From contig NZ_CP022296.1 of assembly GCF_017310035.1 (NCBI RefSeq), positions 1,984,001 to 2,048,000 of the forward strand: a DNA stretch of 64,000 nt. The letters run 5' to 3'. The translations under genes were made by a program, and so were the position numbers. Positions within the stretch are counted from its first letter, which is position 1. Each line of letters begins with the position of its first letter. This document shows positions 53,862 through 61,942 of this stretch, in pieces. This DNA comes from Nocardioides sp. S5 (GTDB lineage: Bacteria > Actinomycetota > Actinomycetes > Propionibacteriales > Nocardioidaceae). The notes beneath the pieces are model-generated. The model did no database searches. It saw only the letters and a program-made list of their open reading frames with translations, and was not told the DNA's origin.

Positions 53862-54277
53862 TGCTCGCTACCTCCGAGGGTGCGGACGAGTCGCGCGGTC
53901 GCTGTGCCGCTGACGTCGAGGCGGTTGATGCCGATGAGCCCGAGGAATTGGGGGTCGTAGGAGTCCTTCACGGTCACCGTGATCGTGGTGCCGCCGGTGA
54001 TCGCGACCGTGCCGGTGACTCCGGCTGCGTCGAGGTAGCGCTGCGCGGCAGCGCGTGCGGCGGCTGGGCTGATCGCGAGTTCGTGGCCCTGGATCGCGGA
54101 GCCGCTTTCAACCTCTTCACCGCCCGCTCGTGCGGCCTGCGCGGCGACGTCGTGGGCGCGCTCGTGGGCGTGAACCTGACCTCCCAGGTCGACGGCCAGA
54201 CCGACGAGGAAGATCATCACGAAGCTGGACAGGGCCAGCCAGACACTGACCGAGCCGCGCTCGACCCGGAGGCTCAT
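53858..54277 (-). CDS. TadE/TadG-like pseudopilin
   Basis: A 139-aa protein whose ATG at 54277 overlaps the upstream stop. It starts [20 protein letters not shown], the RGSV...-hydrophobic segment of TadE/G proteins, then has a soluble domain with [17 protein letters not shown]. It is a minor pilin or Flp-pilus assembly factor processed after the ERG motif. No vWA domain is present, so it is shorter than a true TadG. Confidence 0.82.
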   Translation of the reverse strand: MSLRVERGSVSVWLALSSFVMIFLVGLAVDLGGQVHAHERAHDVAAQAARAGGEEVESGSAIQGHELAISPAAARAAAQRYLDAAGVTGTVAITGGTTITVTVKDSYDPQFLGLIGINRLDVSGTATARLVRTLGGSEQ

Positions 54278-54696
54278 CGTTCGCGCCACGTATCAAGCGG
54301 GCTGGACATGGTCGCCCGCATGACGCGGGATCCAGGGACTCCGGGAATTGCGAGATCTGACAGGTCGAGTCGGCACGCGACAGTCACGTTCACCGAGCCA
54401 GGAACGCCAGGCTGCTTGTCGAAGTCGCTCGTGTCGACCGCGACGTCGATGGCCGAGCATCCGATCTTCTGGTTGGTGATGCTCGAGGTCGCCGCCTCGC
54501 GGGCATCCGCTTGGGCGGAGTCGGCATTGCGCGCGAGTGAGGCTGACCGAGCGGCATCGGCAGCGGCGGACTGCAGTGCCTGATGAGTGGTCGCCGTCCG
54601 ACCCCCGAAGATGACCAGACCGACGAAGAGCGCGAAGGCGGGTACGCCGATCGCCGCCTCGAGCGCTGCTGAACCGCGTTCGTCCCGGCGGATCAC
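54274..54696 (-). CDS. TadE-like pseudopilin
   Basis: A 140-aa protein starting at GTG 54696 in GTGA overlap. It begins RRDERGSAALEAAIGVPAFA, the classic ERGSxxxE prepilin motif with Glu at +5, and continues with a hydrophobic helix. The soluble part has CSAIDVAVDTSDF and VACRLD, with two Cys that may form a disulphide. A minor pilin of the Tad system. Confidence 0.88.
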   Translation of the reverse strand: MIRRDERGSAALEAAIGVPAFALFVGLVIFGGRTATTHQALQSAAADAARSASLARNADSAQADAREAATSSITNQKIGCSAIDVAVDTSDFDKQPGVPGSVNVTVACRLDLSDLAIPGVPGSRVMRATMSSPLDTWRER

Positions 54697-55109
54697 GGCG
54701 CCGTCACCTGCTCGACCGGCACGCTCGCGCTCTGCGTGATGCGGACCTTCCACCCCGGAATGACGCTCAGAGAGAAGCCGCTGACAGTCACGGTGGCAGT
54801 CGTGGCGGTCCGGTTCGCACTCGTCGAGGTCGCGGTGATGACGTCATCGCCACCGGCCTCCGCGAGGAAGTCGTTGGCGGCGCCGACCCCGTCGGACTCC
54901 TGGCCCTGCTCGGCTCCAGCGGCTCTGGCGCCCTGCTGCGCGGCCGCGATGGCGACCGTCTTCGCGTGGTAGTAGAGCGCTGCCTGCATCCCGAGGAACA
55001 TGACCGCGAACAGTGCGGGCAGCAGGACGACGAGCTCGATCGAGACCGAGCCCCGTTCGCCGCGTCGCCGGCGGCGGCTACCTGATCTTGCCCGCTTCTG
55101 AGGTGACAT
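54693..55109 (-). CDS. TadE-like pseudopilin
   Basis: A 138-aa protein with a basic leader (RARSGSRRRRRGERGSVSIE), the RGS...E motif, and one hydrophobic helix (LVVLLPALFAVMFLGMQAAL). A Ser/Thr/Val-rich beta domain follows. It overlaps the Flp gene by 32 bases. The long basic leader suggests prepilin peptidase processing after GERG. A TadE-type minor pilin. Confidence 0.88.
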   Translation of the reverse strand: MSPQKRARSGSRRRRRGERGSVSIELVVLLPALFAVMFLGMQAALYYHAKTVAIAAAQQGARAAGAEQGQESDGVGAANDFLAEAGGDDVITATSTSANRTATTATVTVSGFSLSVIPGWKVRITQSASVPVEQVTAP

Positions 55110-55272
55110 AGTTCGTGACCGCGAGGACGACGATCCCGACGATGCCGATGACGGCGACGGCCCAGAGGACGTGCTCCATCGTCACCGACCCGCGTTCACT
55201 ACGGCGGGATGCTCGCAGGCCGTCGTACTTGCTGAGTGCTGCGATCTGCAGCAGGACCAGTACCTTCAACAT
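55078..55272 (-). CDS. Flp-type major pilin
   Basis: A 64-aa protein with AGGAGG eight bases before ATG 55272. The leader ends RSERGSVTMEHVLWAVAVIG, with the ERG cleavage site and a Glu near +5, followed by a membrane helix and a short tail NYVTSEAGKIR. This is the layout of Flp/Fap pilin, the main filament subunit of Tad pili. The strong ribosome site fits an abundant product. Confidence 0.85.
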   Translation of the reverse strand: MLKVLVLLQIAALSKYDGLRASRRSERGSVTMEHVLWAVAVIGIVGIVVLAVTNYVTSEAGKIR

Positions 55273-55305
55273 GGGGTTTCCTCCTGTGGATGTGTCCGTC
55301 CGTGG

Positions 55306-56205
55306 TCACGAGTTCGTGAACATGCGAAGCAATGAGGGCGCGACGAGGAGCGCCATGAAGATCACGCCGAGCAGCGAGCCGGGCATCGACATGCGCTCGC
55401 CGACGGCGTTGGCCTGAGCGAGCTCGTCGTTGAGCATCGCGGTGCGCATGGCGGCGGATCGGGCGCGCAGGGTGGCGTACACGCCGGCTCCTTCCTCGCC
55501 CGAGAGGCGCATGATGTCGGCGAAGTCGTCGAGCTCGGGGAGTCCGAGCTCCTCTGCCAAGGTGTGCAGCGCGTCCCAGGGCGGCAGTCCCGACCACCGC
55601 GACCGGGTGAGCTCCTCGGACAGTCGCGTGAACACCCACGAGTCGCCGACTTCAGCCGCAGCCTCCATCGCCTGCCGGTGGCCGATGCCGTTGTTCCGCT
55701 CCAATGCCACAAGGTCGATGTAGGCGCCGAGCGCTCGGGCGAATTCGGTCCGTGCCTTCTTGGCGTCGTCGAGGGCGTTGTAGTTCGGGATGAAAAACAT
55801 GACAGCGGCCAGCGCGAGCGATGCGACCGCCGGGAGCTGGAACGGGATGCTCAGCCCGAAGGCGTTGAAGAGCGTGACGAGGACCGGCGGGATGACGAGA
55901 CCGAGCCCGGCGAACATCAGCTTCTCGCCGTAGAACTGCGCGACCGGTATCCGCAGCAGCGCGAGTTCGCGATTCGGCGTACGAACCCAGAGACCAGGCG
56001 GCAAGACGCGCAGGCCCCACAGGCCGAGCCGCTCCTTGCTCGACCGCGCGGCGTCGGTGGCGGCCGAGCGCGGACGCGACGAGGAGACTCTCTCGAGCGC
56101 GTCGGCGAGGTCGGGCTCCGCGGGCAGAAGGCGGGCGACGAGAAGCACGAAGCCGAGGCCGAGGAGACCTCCGGCAAGGATCGCCAACTGCAGCCCGGTG
56201 ATCAT
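55306..56205 (-). CDS. TadC-like pilus assembly membrane protein (type II secretion F)
   Basis: A 299-aa protein starting at ATG 56205 in ATGA overlap. It has an N-terminal helix, then two central helices (about 100-155, GLGLVIPPVLVTLFNAFGL, ASLALAAVMFFIPNYNAL). The T2SSF domain has ALGAYIDLVALERNNGIGHR, MRLSGEEGAGVYATLRARSA and the C-terminal helix MPGSLLGVIFMALLVAPSLL. It forms the inner-membrane platform with TadB. Confidence 0.9.
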   Translation of the reverse strand: MITGLQLAILAGGLLGLGFVLLVARLLPAEPDLADALERVSSSRPRSAATDAARSSKERLGLWGLRVLPPGLWVRTPNRELALLRIPVAQFYGEKLMFAGLGLVIPPVLVTLFNAFGLSIPFQLPAVASLALAAVMFFIPNYNALDDAKKARTEFARALGAYIDLVALERNNGIGHRQAMEAAAEVGDSWVFTRLSEELTRSRWSGLPPWDALHTLAEELGLPELDDFADIMRLSGEEGAGVYATLRARSAAMRTAMLNDELAQANAVGERMSMPGSLLGVIFMALLVAPSLLRMFTNS

Positions 56206-57059
56206 CGCGGCGCCTCCGCGACCGCGCGAGTCGCCAGGAACCGGGGGAGCGGCTTGCCTGCGGCCATGCGTCGCATCCAGATCAGGGTGGCGACGTACGC
56301 CGACAGGAGGAGCACGAGGAGCACCTGGCCGACCGGGGTGCGGTACGGCTCGACATACGTCCCGGACAGCGCGAGTACGACGAGCACGCTGGCGCTGATC
56401 AACGTGACCCACCGCGCAGTGGCTCGCGGCTTGGCCCGGTCTGCCTCGACCTGGCGGCGCGCGCGAACGTCGGCGCCGACCGACTCGGCGAGTCCTTCGA
56501 GGACACTCGCGAGCCCGGCTCCGCGTCGGCGGGCGCCGAGGATCAGGTTGGCCGCGATCAGGTCGCCGGTCGCGTCGTCGAGCTCCTCGGCGAACGCGCG
56601 CAGGGCCTTCTCGGTGTCCCAGCGTGCCCGCAACCGAGTCACCAGTCGATTGACCTCGTCCGCGATTGGAGCGGGCGTCGACCGGAGAGTTGCGACCAGG
56701 GCTTGCTCCAAGCCGATGCCGACGGTGAGGACTCCCGAGAGTGATCGAGTCCATTCCTCCATCGCTTCGAGGCGCGCGATCTGCGTGGCGGCCGACGGAG
56801 CGCTGAGCAGGATGGGAAGCCCAATGACGGCGACCGGCGCGATGAGGAGCGCCAGGATCCAGCCGGTGATAAGCCATCCGACGAGACCGAGCGCGCCACC
56901 GGCAAGAAGCAGGATCCGGGTGCGACGGTCGGGTGCGCGGCGCCGACTTGCTGCTGTGGGCTCCCGCGGTGAAATAGCGGTCGGGCGCAGGCCAATGACC
57001 ACCCCGAGAAGCCCAAGGGCGATGAGGCCACCAGCGATGGCGGGAAGGATCGTGGTCAT
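56202..57059 (-). CDS. TadB-like pilus assembly membrane protein (type II secretion F)
   Basis: A 285-aa protein with helices near both ends. The T2SSF core is EWTRSLSGVLTVGIGLEQAL and LGARRRGAGLASVLEGLAES. It overlaps both neighbours by ATGA. TadB and TadC form the platform that the TadA ATPase drives. Confidence 0.9.
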   Translation of the reverse strand: MTTILPAIAGGLIALGLLGVVIGLRPTAISPREPTAASRRRAPDRRTRILLLAGGALGLVGWLITGWILALLIAPVAVIGLPILLSAPSAATQIARLEAMEEWTRSLSGVLTVGIGLEQALVATLRSTPAPIADEVNRLVTRLRARWDTEKALRAFAEELDDATGDLIAANLILGARRRGAGLASVLEGLAESVGADVRARRQVEADRAKPRATARWVTLISASVLVVLALSGTYVEPYRTPVGQVLLVLLLSAYVATLIWMRRMAAGKPLPRFLATRAVAEAPR

Positions 57060-58531
57060 GTCCGGGCTCCCAGCGGCTGACTCGCGAGATACGCCGCCAG
57101 GTCGAAGCCGTGCTGAGCGAGCCGGCGGTACTCGTCAGGGAGGACGTCGGGGACCGCGACGCCAGCGGCATCGGTGCGGAACACGTGCGTGGTCGCGTAG
57201 CCGGGTTCCTTCTCGCCCGGCGCGAGCGCGATGACCTCGGCGACCCGCCTGGTCCGGTGAGCCCCGCCCGGCACGACCTTGGTCTGCAGGCTCAACTGGA
57301 CGATCAGGTCGACGGTCGCTGCGAGCTTGCTAGTGGCTAGACCCTGGGTGACGTGTGGGCCCGCCTCCATCGCGCAGGTCACGAGCTTGCGTACGGCGGC
57401 CACCGCGTCAGCAGCGTGCGTGGTGGAGATGGATCCGGTGCCCGACTCCATCGCCTTGATCATCGCCCAGATCTCTTTGCCACGAACCTCGCCGACGATC
57501 TGCCGCGAGAGGTTGAAGCGGAAGGAGTCGACGAGTGCCTCGTCGAGCGTGAACTCACCCGACTGCCGCCCATCAGGACCGCGTTCGCCCGAGCCGGGCC
57601 GAGCCTCCCATGGGATGACCACCTTGTGCCGGCCGAGCTCGTGGAGGTGCAGCTCGTACTCCGTCTCGAAGGTGCCGATCGCCTCGAGCTCGTCGATCTC
57701 GGCACAGAGGGCTCGAACCAGCGTGGTCTTCCCGGCCCCCTGGGCGCCGGCGACAACGATCGAGCACCGGGCTCGCACCGCAGCTCTCAGGAACGAGGCG
57801 AGGACCGGCGTCATCATGTCCCGCTCGACCAGGTCGTCCAGCGTCACCCGCATCAGCCGATGACGACGGATGACGACCGACGGACGTGTCGTCACCCACG
57901 CCACGGCCGCGAGCCGGGAGCCGCCGTCGAGCCTCATGTGGAGGCTCGGCTGCGCCTCGGAGAACGAACGAGCATTCACCTCGCTGCGTGAAGCAAGGAA
58001 GACGAGGAAGTCGATCAACTCCTGATCGGAGTCGGCCACCGAAGGTCCCGGGACGAGCGTCCCGCCGATCAGCTCGAGCTGCACGTTGTCGTGGCCGACG
58101 ATGACGATGTTCTCGATCCGATCGTCATCCACCAACGGCTGGAGGCGGCCGAGGCGGAACAGGGAGTCGAACACGGCCTGCGCGGTCGCCTGCTGCTTCG
58201 AAGGACTCCACGAACCGAGGCCGGCGTCGACAGCCTCCGCCATCGCAGACTCGATCAGGTCCAGCACGATCGACCGACCGAGCTCCTGCTGCGCCTCCTT
58301 GTCGAGCCGGGCGCGACCGGACTGCACGACTTGGCTCAGTTGCTCCGACGCCTGAGCCCGCAAGGTCGAGACGAGCGCCCAGTCGACATTGGAGGTTGGA
58401 GCAGGAGGTGACGCCACCGCGGGGTCGAGACCACTCGGCACCCCGTGGGGGACGCCGTTGGCAGCCTGGCTGAAGATCGGCAGGCAGGTCAGGTCGCCGT
58501 AGCCGTTCGCGAATTGGTAGGCCTCCGTCAT
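57056..58531 (-). CDS. TadA/CpaF-type pilus assembly ATPase
   Basis: A 491-aa hexameric ATPase starting at ATG 58531. Walker A VVAGAQGAGKTTLV is near residue 263, the Asp box lies in ELEAIGTFETEYELHLHEL, and the His box in ESGTGSISTTHAADAVAAVR. The Arg/Asp-rich MRLDGGSRLAAVAWVTTRPS precedes Walker A, as in CpaF. It powers pilus extension. In an element with a relaxase, CpaF/VirB11-type ATPases may also serve DNA transfer, but the TadBC neighbours argue for a pilus. Confidence 0.93.
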   Translation of the reverse strand: MTEAYQFANGYGDLTCLPIFSQAANGVPHGVPSGLDPAVASPPAPTSNVDWALVSTLRAQASEQLSQVVQSGRARLDKEAQQELGRSIVLDLIESAMAEAVDAGLGSWSPSKQQATAQAVFDSLFRLGRLQPLVDDDRIENIVIVGHDNVQLELIGGTLVPGPSVADSDQELIDFLVFLASRSEVNARSFSEAQPSLHMRLDGGSRLAAVAWVTTRPSVVIRRHRLMRVTLDDLVERDMMTPVLASFLRAAVRARCSIVVAGAQGAGKTTLVRALCAEIDELEAIGTFETEYELHLHELGRHKVVIPWEARPGSGERGPDGRQSGEFTLDEALVDSFRFNLSRQIVGEVRGKEIWAMIKAMESGTGSISTTHAADAVAAVRKLVTCAMEAGPHVTQGLATSKLAATVDLIVQLSLQTKVVPGGAHRTRRVAEVIALAPGEKEPGYATTHVFRTDAAGVAVPDVLPDEYRRLAQHGFDLAAYLASQPLGART

Positions 58532-59292
58532 GCTCGTGCCTCCTCGACCAGCGCGAACCGAACGCGAGCGACGTGCGCCTGGACGGACTGGACCGCGGCC
58601 TGGAGCGCGCGGACGTAGGGGCCGGTCTCGAAGTGCTTCGGAGGCGCCGCGCCGCGGTGATAGACGGCCGCGGCGGCCGGGTCGTCCGGCAGATCGGCGA
58701 CGACGGGCATGCCGAGAACCTTGGTGACTTCGGTGGCGCGGTAGGGCTGGCCCTCGGCGACAAGAAGCAGGCCGGGGTGCCCGCATCCTGTGGCCGGCTG
58801 GCGGATGGTCTCCGCCCACGATCGTGCGGCCGAGATCGACGGCAGAGTGGCCCTGGTGACCAGGAGCGTCGCGTCGGCGGCACCCAGCAGCGGCGTCGGC
58901 GAGGCAACGAGGCCCAGCCGGCCGGCGTCGACGATGACGTCTTGGCCGTTGTCGTCCAGGTCGTGGAGCGCGGCCGCCAACGGATCCCAGACGTCGCGAA
59001 GCGCCGTGGCCTGGGCGTGCGACCGGATGCCGGCGACGAACGAGACGTTCGGGCTCAGCGGTCGTACGACGTCCCGCAGCGCGTCCGCCGTGCCGAGCGG
59101 TGAGAGTGCGAGCTCGATCAGCCCGGCGTCGTACGGCGTCGTACCGCGGAGGAACCCGGCGAGGACACCTGATCCGCCGGTCGGGTCGGCCTCGACGAGG
59201 AGCACGGGCCGCGGCCAACTGAACGCCATGCCGACTGCCGTGGTGGTGACACCAGGCGAGCCGGACGCCGAGGTGAGACACACGATGGCCAT
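58528..59292 (-). CDS. TadZ/CpaE-like MinD-family protein
   Basis: A 254-aa protein starting at ATG 59292 (GTG 59295 also possible), in TGATG overlap. The deviant Walker A reads SASGSPGVTTTAVG, lacking the usual signature Lys, and LLVEADPTGGSGVL follows. The rest is MinD-like (IVDAGRLGLV, LLVTRATLPSISAARSWAET). TadZ positions the Tad machine at the pole. Loss of the Lys suggests weak or no ATP hydrolysis, as is known for several TadZ proteins. Confidence 0.83.
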   Translation of the reverse strand: MAIVCLTSASGSPGVTTTAVGMAFSWPRPVLLVEADPTGGSGVLAGFLRGTTPYDAGLIELALSPLGTADALRDVVRPLSPNVSFVAGIRSHAQATALRDVWDPLAAALHDLDDNGQDVIVDAGRLGLVASPTPLLGAADATLLVTRATLPSISAARSWAETIRQPATGCGHPGLLLVAEGQPYRATEVTKVLGMPVVADLPDDPAAAAVYHRGAAPPKHFETGPYVRALQAAVQSVQAHVARVRFALVEEARA

Positions 59293-59969
59293 CACTGGGC
59301 TCCCGAGTCGAGGACCAATGCCACGTTGCCGGTCGCGGCGCGGGCAGCGAGAACACTCGCGTCGGCGTACGGCACCAGGACGTTGACGACGGTGTTGCCC
59401 GTCGTCTCATCGATCGCCGTGTCGACGACCTCGGCGGCGGTGAACTGCGGCGCACCGGTCGGGGCGTCGCCGTTGGCAGCTGGCGTGACGATGATGCGGA
59501 CCTTTTCGCCGCCGTGCATGGGGAGCGCTGGCACCTGTGCCGGAGTCAGCGAGATCCCGACGATCGACTGCCCCTCCGGTGGGATCGGCGCGTCGGTTGC
59601 CGACTCGGTCGTGATCAGTCCGCCGGCTGCGATGTCGAGCGCCGCGCGCTGACCGACGATCTCGTCGAACGCGGAGGAGGGGAGTGGCTTGAGAGCCGGG
59701 TCACCGCTGATCCGAATGCGCTGGATGTCGTCGGCAGTGATCACCTCGCCCCGGTGGATCGTCTTCGTCGCAGCAAGGACCTCCTCGGTGCTGGTGGTGG
59801 CGTTCCATGCCCACGCTCCGAGCAGACATCCGAGGGCGGTGACGACCACGGCCGCGACGACAAGACCAGGCCGTCTGCGCAGCTTGGGCGGGGGAGTGAT
59901 CGGCGGCGCGACGTCGGGCGCGGTGCGGTGGGGGCCGGGTCTCCGGTCCTCTCGGGCAGTCGTGGTCAC
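59292..59969 (-). CDS. SAF-domain pilus assembly protein (CpaB/RcpC type)
   Basis: A 225-aa protein starting at GTG 59969 with GGAGGG upstream. It has a Pro/Arg-rich cytoplasmic start, one helix (about 35-55, LVVAAVVVTALGCLLGAWAW), and then a SAF domain (TKTIHRGEVITADDIQRIRI, AALDIAAGGLITTESATDAP). The C-terminal domain is beta-rich. CpaB-like proteins bind wall or help secretin function; here the role is in the outer part of the Tad machine. Confidence 0.87.
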   Translation of the reverse strand: MTTTAREDRRPGPHRTAPDVAPPITPPPKLRRRPGLVVAAVVVTALGCLLGAWAWNATTSTEEVLAATKTIHRGEVITADDIQRIRISGDPALKPLPSSAFDEIVGQRAALDIAAGGLITTESATDAPIPPEGQSIVGISLTPAQVPALPMHGGEKVRIIVTPAANGDAPTGAPQFTAAEVVDTAIDETTGNTVVNVLVPYADASVLAARAATGNVALVLDSGAQ

Positions 59970-59994
59970 TTCGTCCCTCCCCGCGCAGCGCTCG

Positions 59995-60957
59995 TCAGTT
60001 CACGAGCACCTGCGCTTCGCCGATTCGGATCTGCGTCGAGCGGTTGAGGCCGTCGAGGCGGATCGTCCCGGTCTGGCCCGCGCCCGACCAGGTGATGACC
60101 CAGCTCGAGGTCGCGGTGACGGTGTAGGCGTCATCGGTCTGGCCCGCGCTCGACTTCTTGTAGGTGTGGCCGCAGTCGGGGGAGTACTTCCGCCCGTACT
60201 CTGGCTTGTACGGCGACCCCGCCGTGTCGCAGACAACTTCGGTTCCGTCGCCCATGTCCCAGGTGATGTGCAGGACCTTCGCCGTTGCAGTGATCGTGAT
60301 GCCGCCTGCGGACGCACTTTCGGTGATCGGGCCGAAGGTCTGGCTGCTCGGCGCTATGGCCCACATCCACACGGGCATGCCGACCAGACCCATGCTGTCG
60401 GGACCGGGCTCGGGAGCGATGCCGATGTCGATCGCCCTGAGGTGCATGTTCTCGATGGCGATCTGTGCGACCACTCTCGGCGTCGGCCCCGTGCCGGAAT
60501 TCGGCGGCGGATCCTGTGTCCATATTGTGATGAGCAGCCCCGTTTGGGGCTGGTCGCAGTAGTAGACGGCGCCGTCGCCGGGCTCGTGGTCTTGCCACAT
60601 CGGATCGCCAGCCGGCGGTTGGGGTTGAACCAGGGTGATGTAGCAGTGGTACGCGTTCGACCAGTAGGCGCCGTCCTTCGTGCATGGGACCGGCCCAGGC
60701 GGTGGCTTCGTGACGCCTTGGCTCGTACCGTCCCAATAGCAGGCGGCGCCGCTACCGGTGTCCTCCGGCCCATCGTCGCCTGGCGTGCCCGGCGTGCCGG
60801 GATTGCCCGGGACGTGGATCCAGATCAGGCATTCGCCAGTGGCGGGGTCGGTCTGACCGCAGACCGTGCCGTCGGCGTACGCCGTCCCGGACGCAAGGGC
60901 AGTGAGGCTGGCGGTGGCGAGGGCGGTCAGCAGGAGACGAATCAGGATGCTGCGCAT
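59995..60957 (-). CDS. Secreted hypothetical protein of the Tad operon
   Basis: A 320-aa protein from ATG 60957. The signal peptide is clear: MRSILIRLLLTALATASLTA, ending in ASGTAYADG. The mature part has several Cys, a collagen-like NPGTPGTPGDDG stretch, then Trp-rich segments, and a C-terminal beta domain (TWDMGDGTEVVCDTAG, DDAYTVTATSSWVITWSGAG). PKD-like turns suggest an immunoglobulin-like fold. It overlaps the lipoprotein gene by 16 bases. Likely a surface or pilus-associated protein (inference). Confidence 0.8.
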   Translation of the reverse strand: MRSILIRLLLTALATASLTALASGTAYADGTVCGQTDPATGECLIWIHVPGNPGTPGTPGDDGPEDTGSGAACYWDGTSQGVTKPPPGPVPCTKDGAYWSNAYHCYITLVQPQPPAGDPMWQDHEPGDGAVYYCDQPQTGLLITIWTQDPPPNSGTGPTPRVVAQIAIENMHLRAIDIGIAPEPGPDSMGLVGMPVWMWAIAPSSQTFGPITESASAGGITITATAKVLHITWDMGDGTEVVCDTAGSPYKPEYGRKYSPDCGHTYKKSSAGQTDDAYTVTATSSWVITWSGAGQTGTIRLDGLNRSTQIRIGEAQVLVN

Positions 60958-61568
60958 GGCGTCTGCTCGAGGTCCTGGCCCGTAACCACCCGCCATCCGC
61001 CGCTCGGGTCGGCGGCGTAGTCGTAGTTCGCAACGGTGTAACGCGTCCACCCGGTGTCCGGGCGGTCGGGGGAGACGATCGACTTGCCGCTCTTGTCGAG
61101 CACATCGACCTTGGTGACGTCCCAGCAGACGTCGATGACGACCGCGGGCACTTTGCCGGCGTCCGGGTCGGAGTTGTCGAGGGTGACCGACTGGACCTTC
61201 AGTTCGCTGATAGCCGTGGTGCCGGTCTGGCGCTGTCCTTGATCTCGCTGCCGCTGTACGAGGGACTGCACCGCGTTGCGCTGTGCGCCGATCGCGACGG
61301 TAACGAGCTCCTTCAGGTCGCTGGAGGGATCGGCCCGAAGCCCGTCGAGGACGGCGTAGTAGTCGGTCATCGCCGCCGTTGCGTCCGCGGTCGCGGCGTC
61401 GTTCGGAGACGTCGGCGACGCGCTGGTCGTCGGCTCTGTCGACTCTGTAGGGGACGACGTGGCTGGCGTCGTCGGCGGAGGATCCGCATCGTTGTCGGCG
61501 CACGCCGACACCGCGGCCAACAGAACTGTGCCAGTCGCCAGGAAGGTCAACCCGAGTCGGTTCTTCAT
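60942..61568 (-). CDS. Lipoprotein, first gene of the Tad operon
   Basis: A 208-aa protein starting at ATG 61568. The signal peptide MKNRLGLTFLATGTVLLAAV ends at the lipobox VSAC. A Thr/Ser/Pro linker follows (about 30-60), then a domain with MTDYYAVLDGLRADPSSDLK and VVIDVCWDVTKVDVLDKSGK. This resembles small secreted nuclear-transport-factor-2-like lipoproteins in pattern. It opens the pilus operon and may be anchored to the membrane's outer face. Confidence 0.85.
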   Translation of the reverse strand: MKNRLGLTFLATGTVLLAAVSACADNDADPPPTTPATSSPTESTEPTTSASPTSPNDAATADATAAMTDYYAVLDGLRADPSSDLKELVTVAIGAQRNAVQSLVQRQRDQGQRQTGTTAISELKVQSVTLDNSDPDAGKVPAVVIDVCWDVTKVDVLDKSGKSIVSPDRPDTGWTRYTVANYDYAADPSGGWRVVTGQDLEQTPCAAS

Positions 61569-61942
61569 AGGTGTGGTCCTGCTTCCTCTCGCCATCGGCG
61601 ATGAGGCGCGACGACATCCCGCGGGCGGTGCGTGCATCGTCTGAACCTCATCGTAAGCCTGATTCGCGGATTCGGACCCGACGTCTTTACCCAGGTCGCT
61701 TCAGGGGTCAGGTGCTCGTCTCTGCCCAAGCCGGTTGTCCCACCTCCATTCCTCCGCCTCTCCCTCCCCTTCGCTCCTTCAGCCGTCTCGCTCACCTCGT
61801 CCTGCCCATCGTCGCTCCGCGCCCTCATCCCGTCCCGCTTCTGCGCCTCCTCGACTACCGCCTTCTTGCCTTCACACGGTGTGCAGATCGAGGGGGTTGT
61901 GGAGAAGGACACGTACCTGAGCTCTATGGAACGGAAACGGCC
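61569..61942. other. Pyrimidine-rich region before the relaxase, candidate oriT
   Basis: From about 61735 to 61872 the plus strand is strikingly C/T-rich. It switches to G/A-rich after 61885. Between lies CACAC-G-GTGTG (61873-61883), an 11-base palindrome. The region holds divergent promoters for the Tad operon and the relaxase gene. An oriT close to the relaxase gene is usual for MobF systems, so this is the best place to look. I cannot identify a nic site. Confidence 0.4.

Noticed and set aside
55564..57234. A 556-codon plus-strand frame
   Set aside because: Antisense to TadB and TadC, which have correct families, overlaps and ribosome sites.
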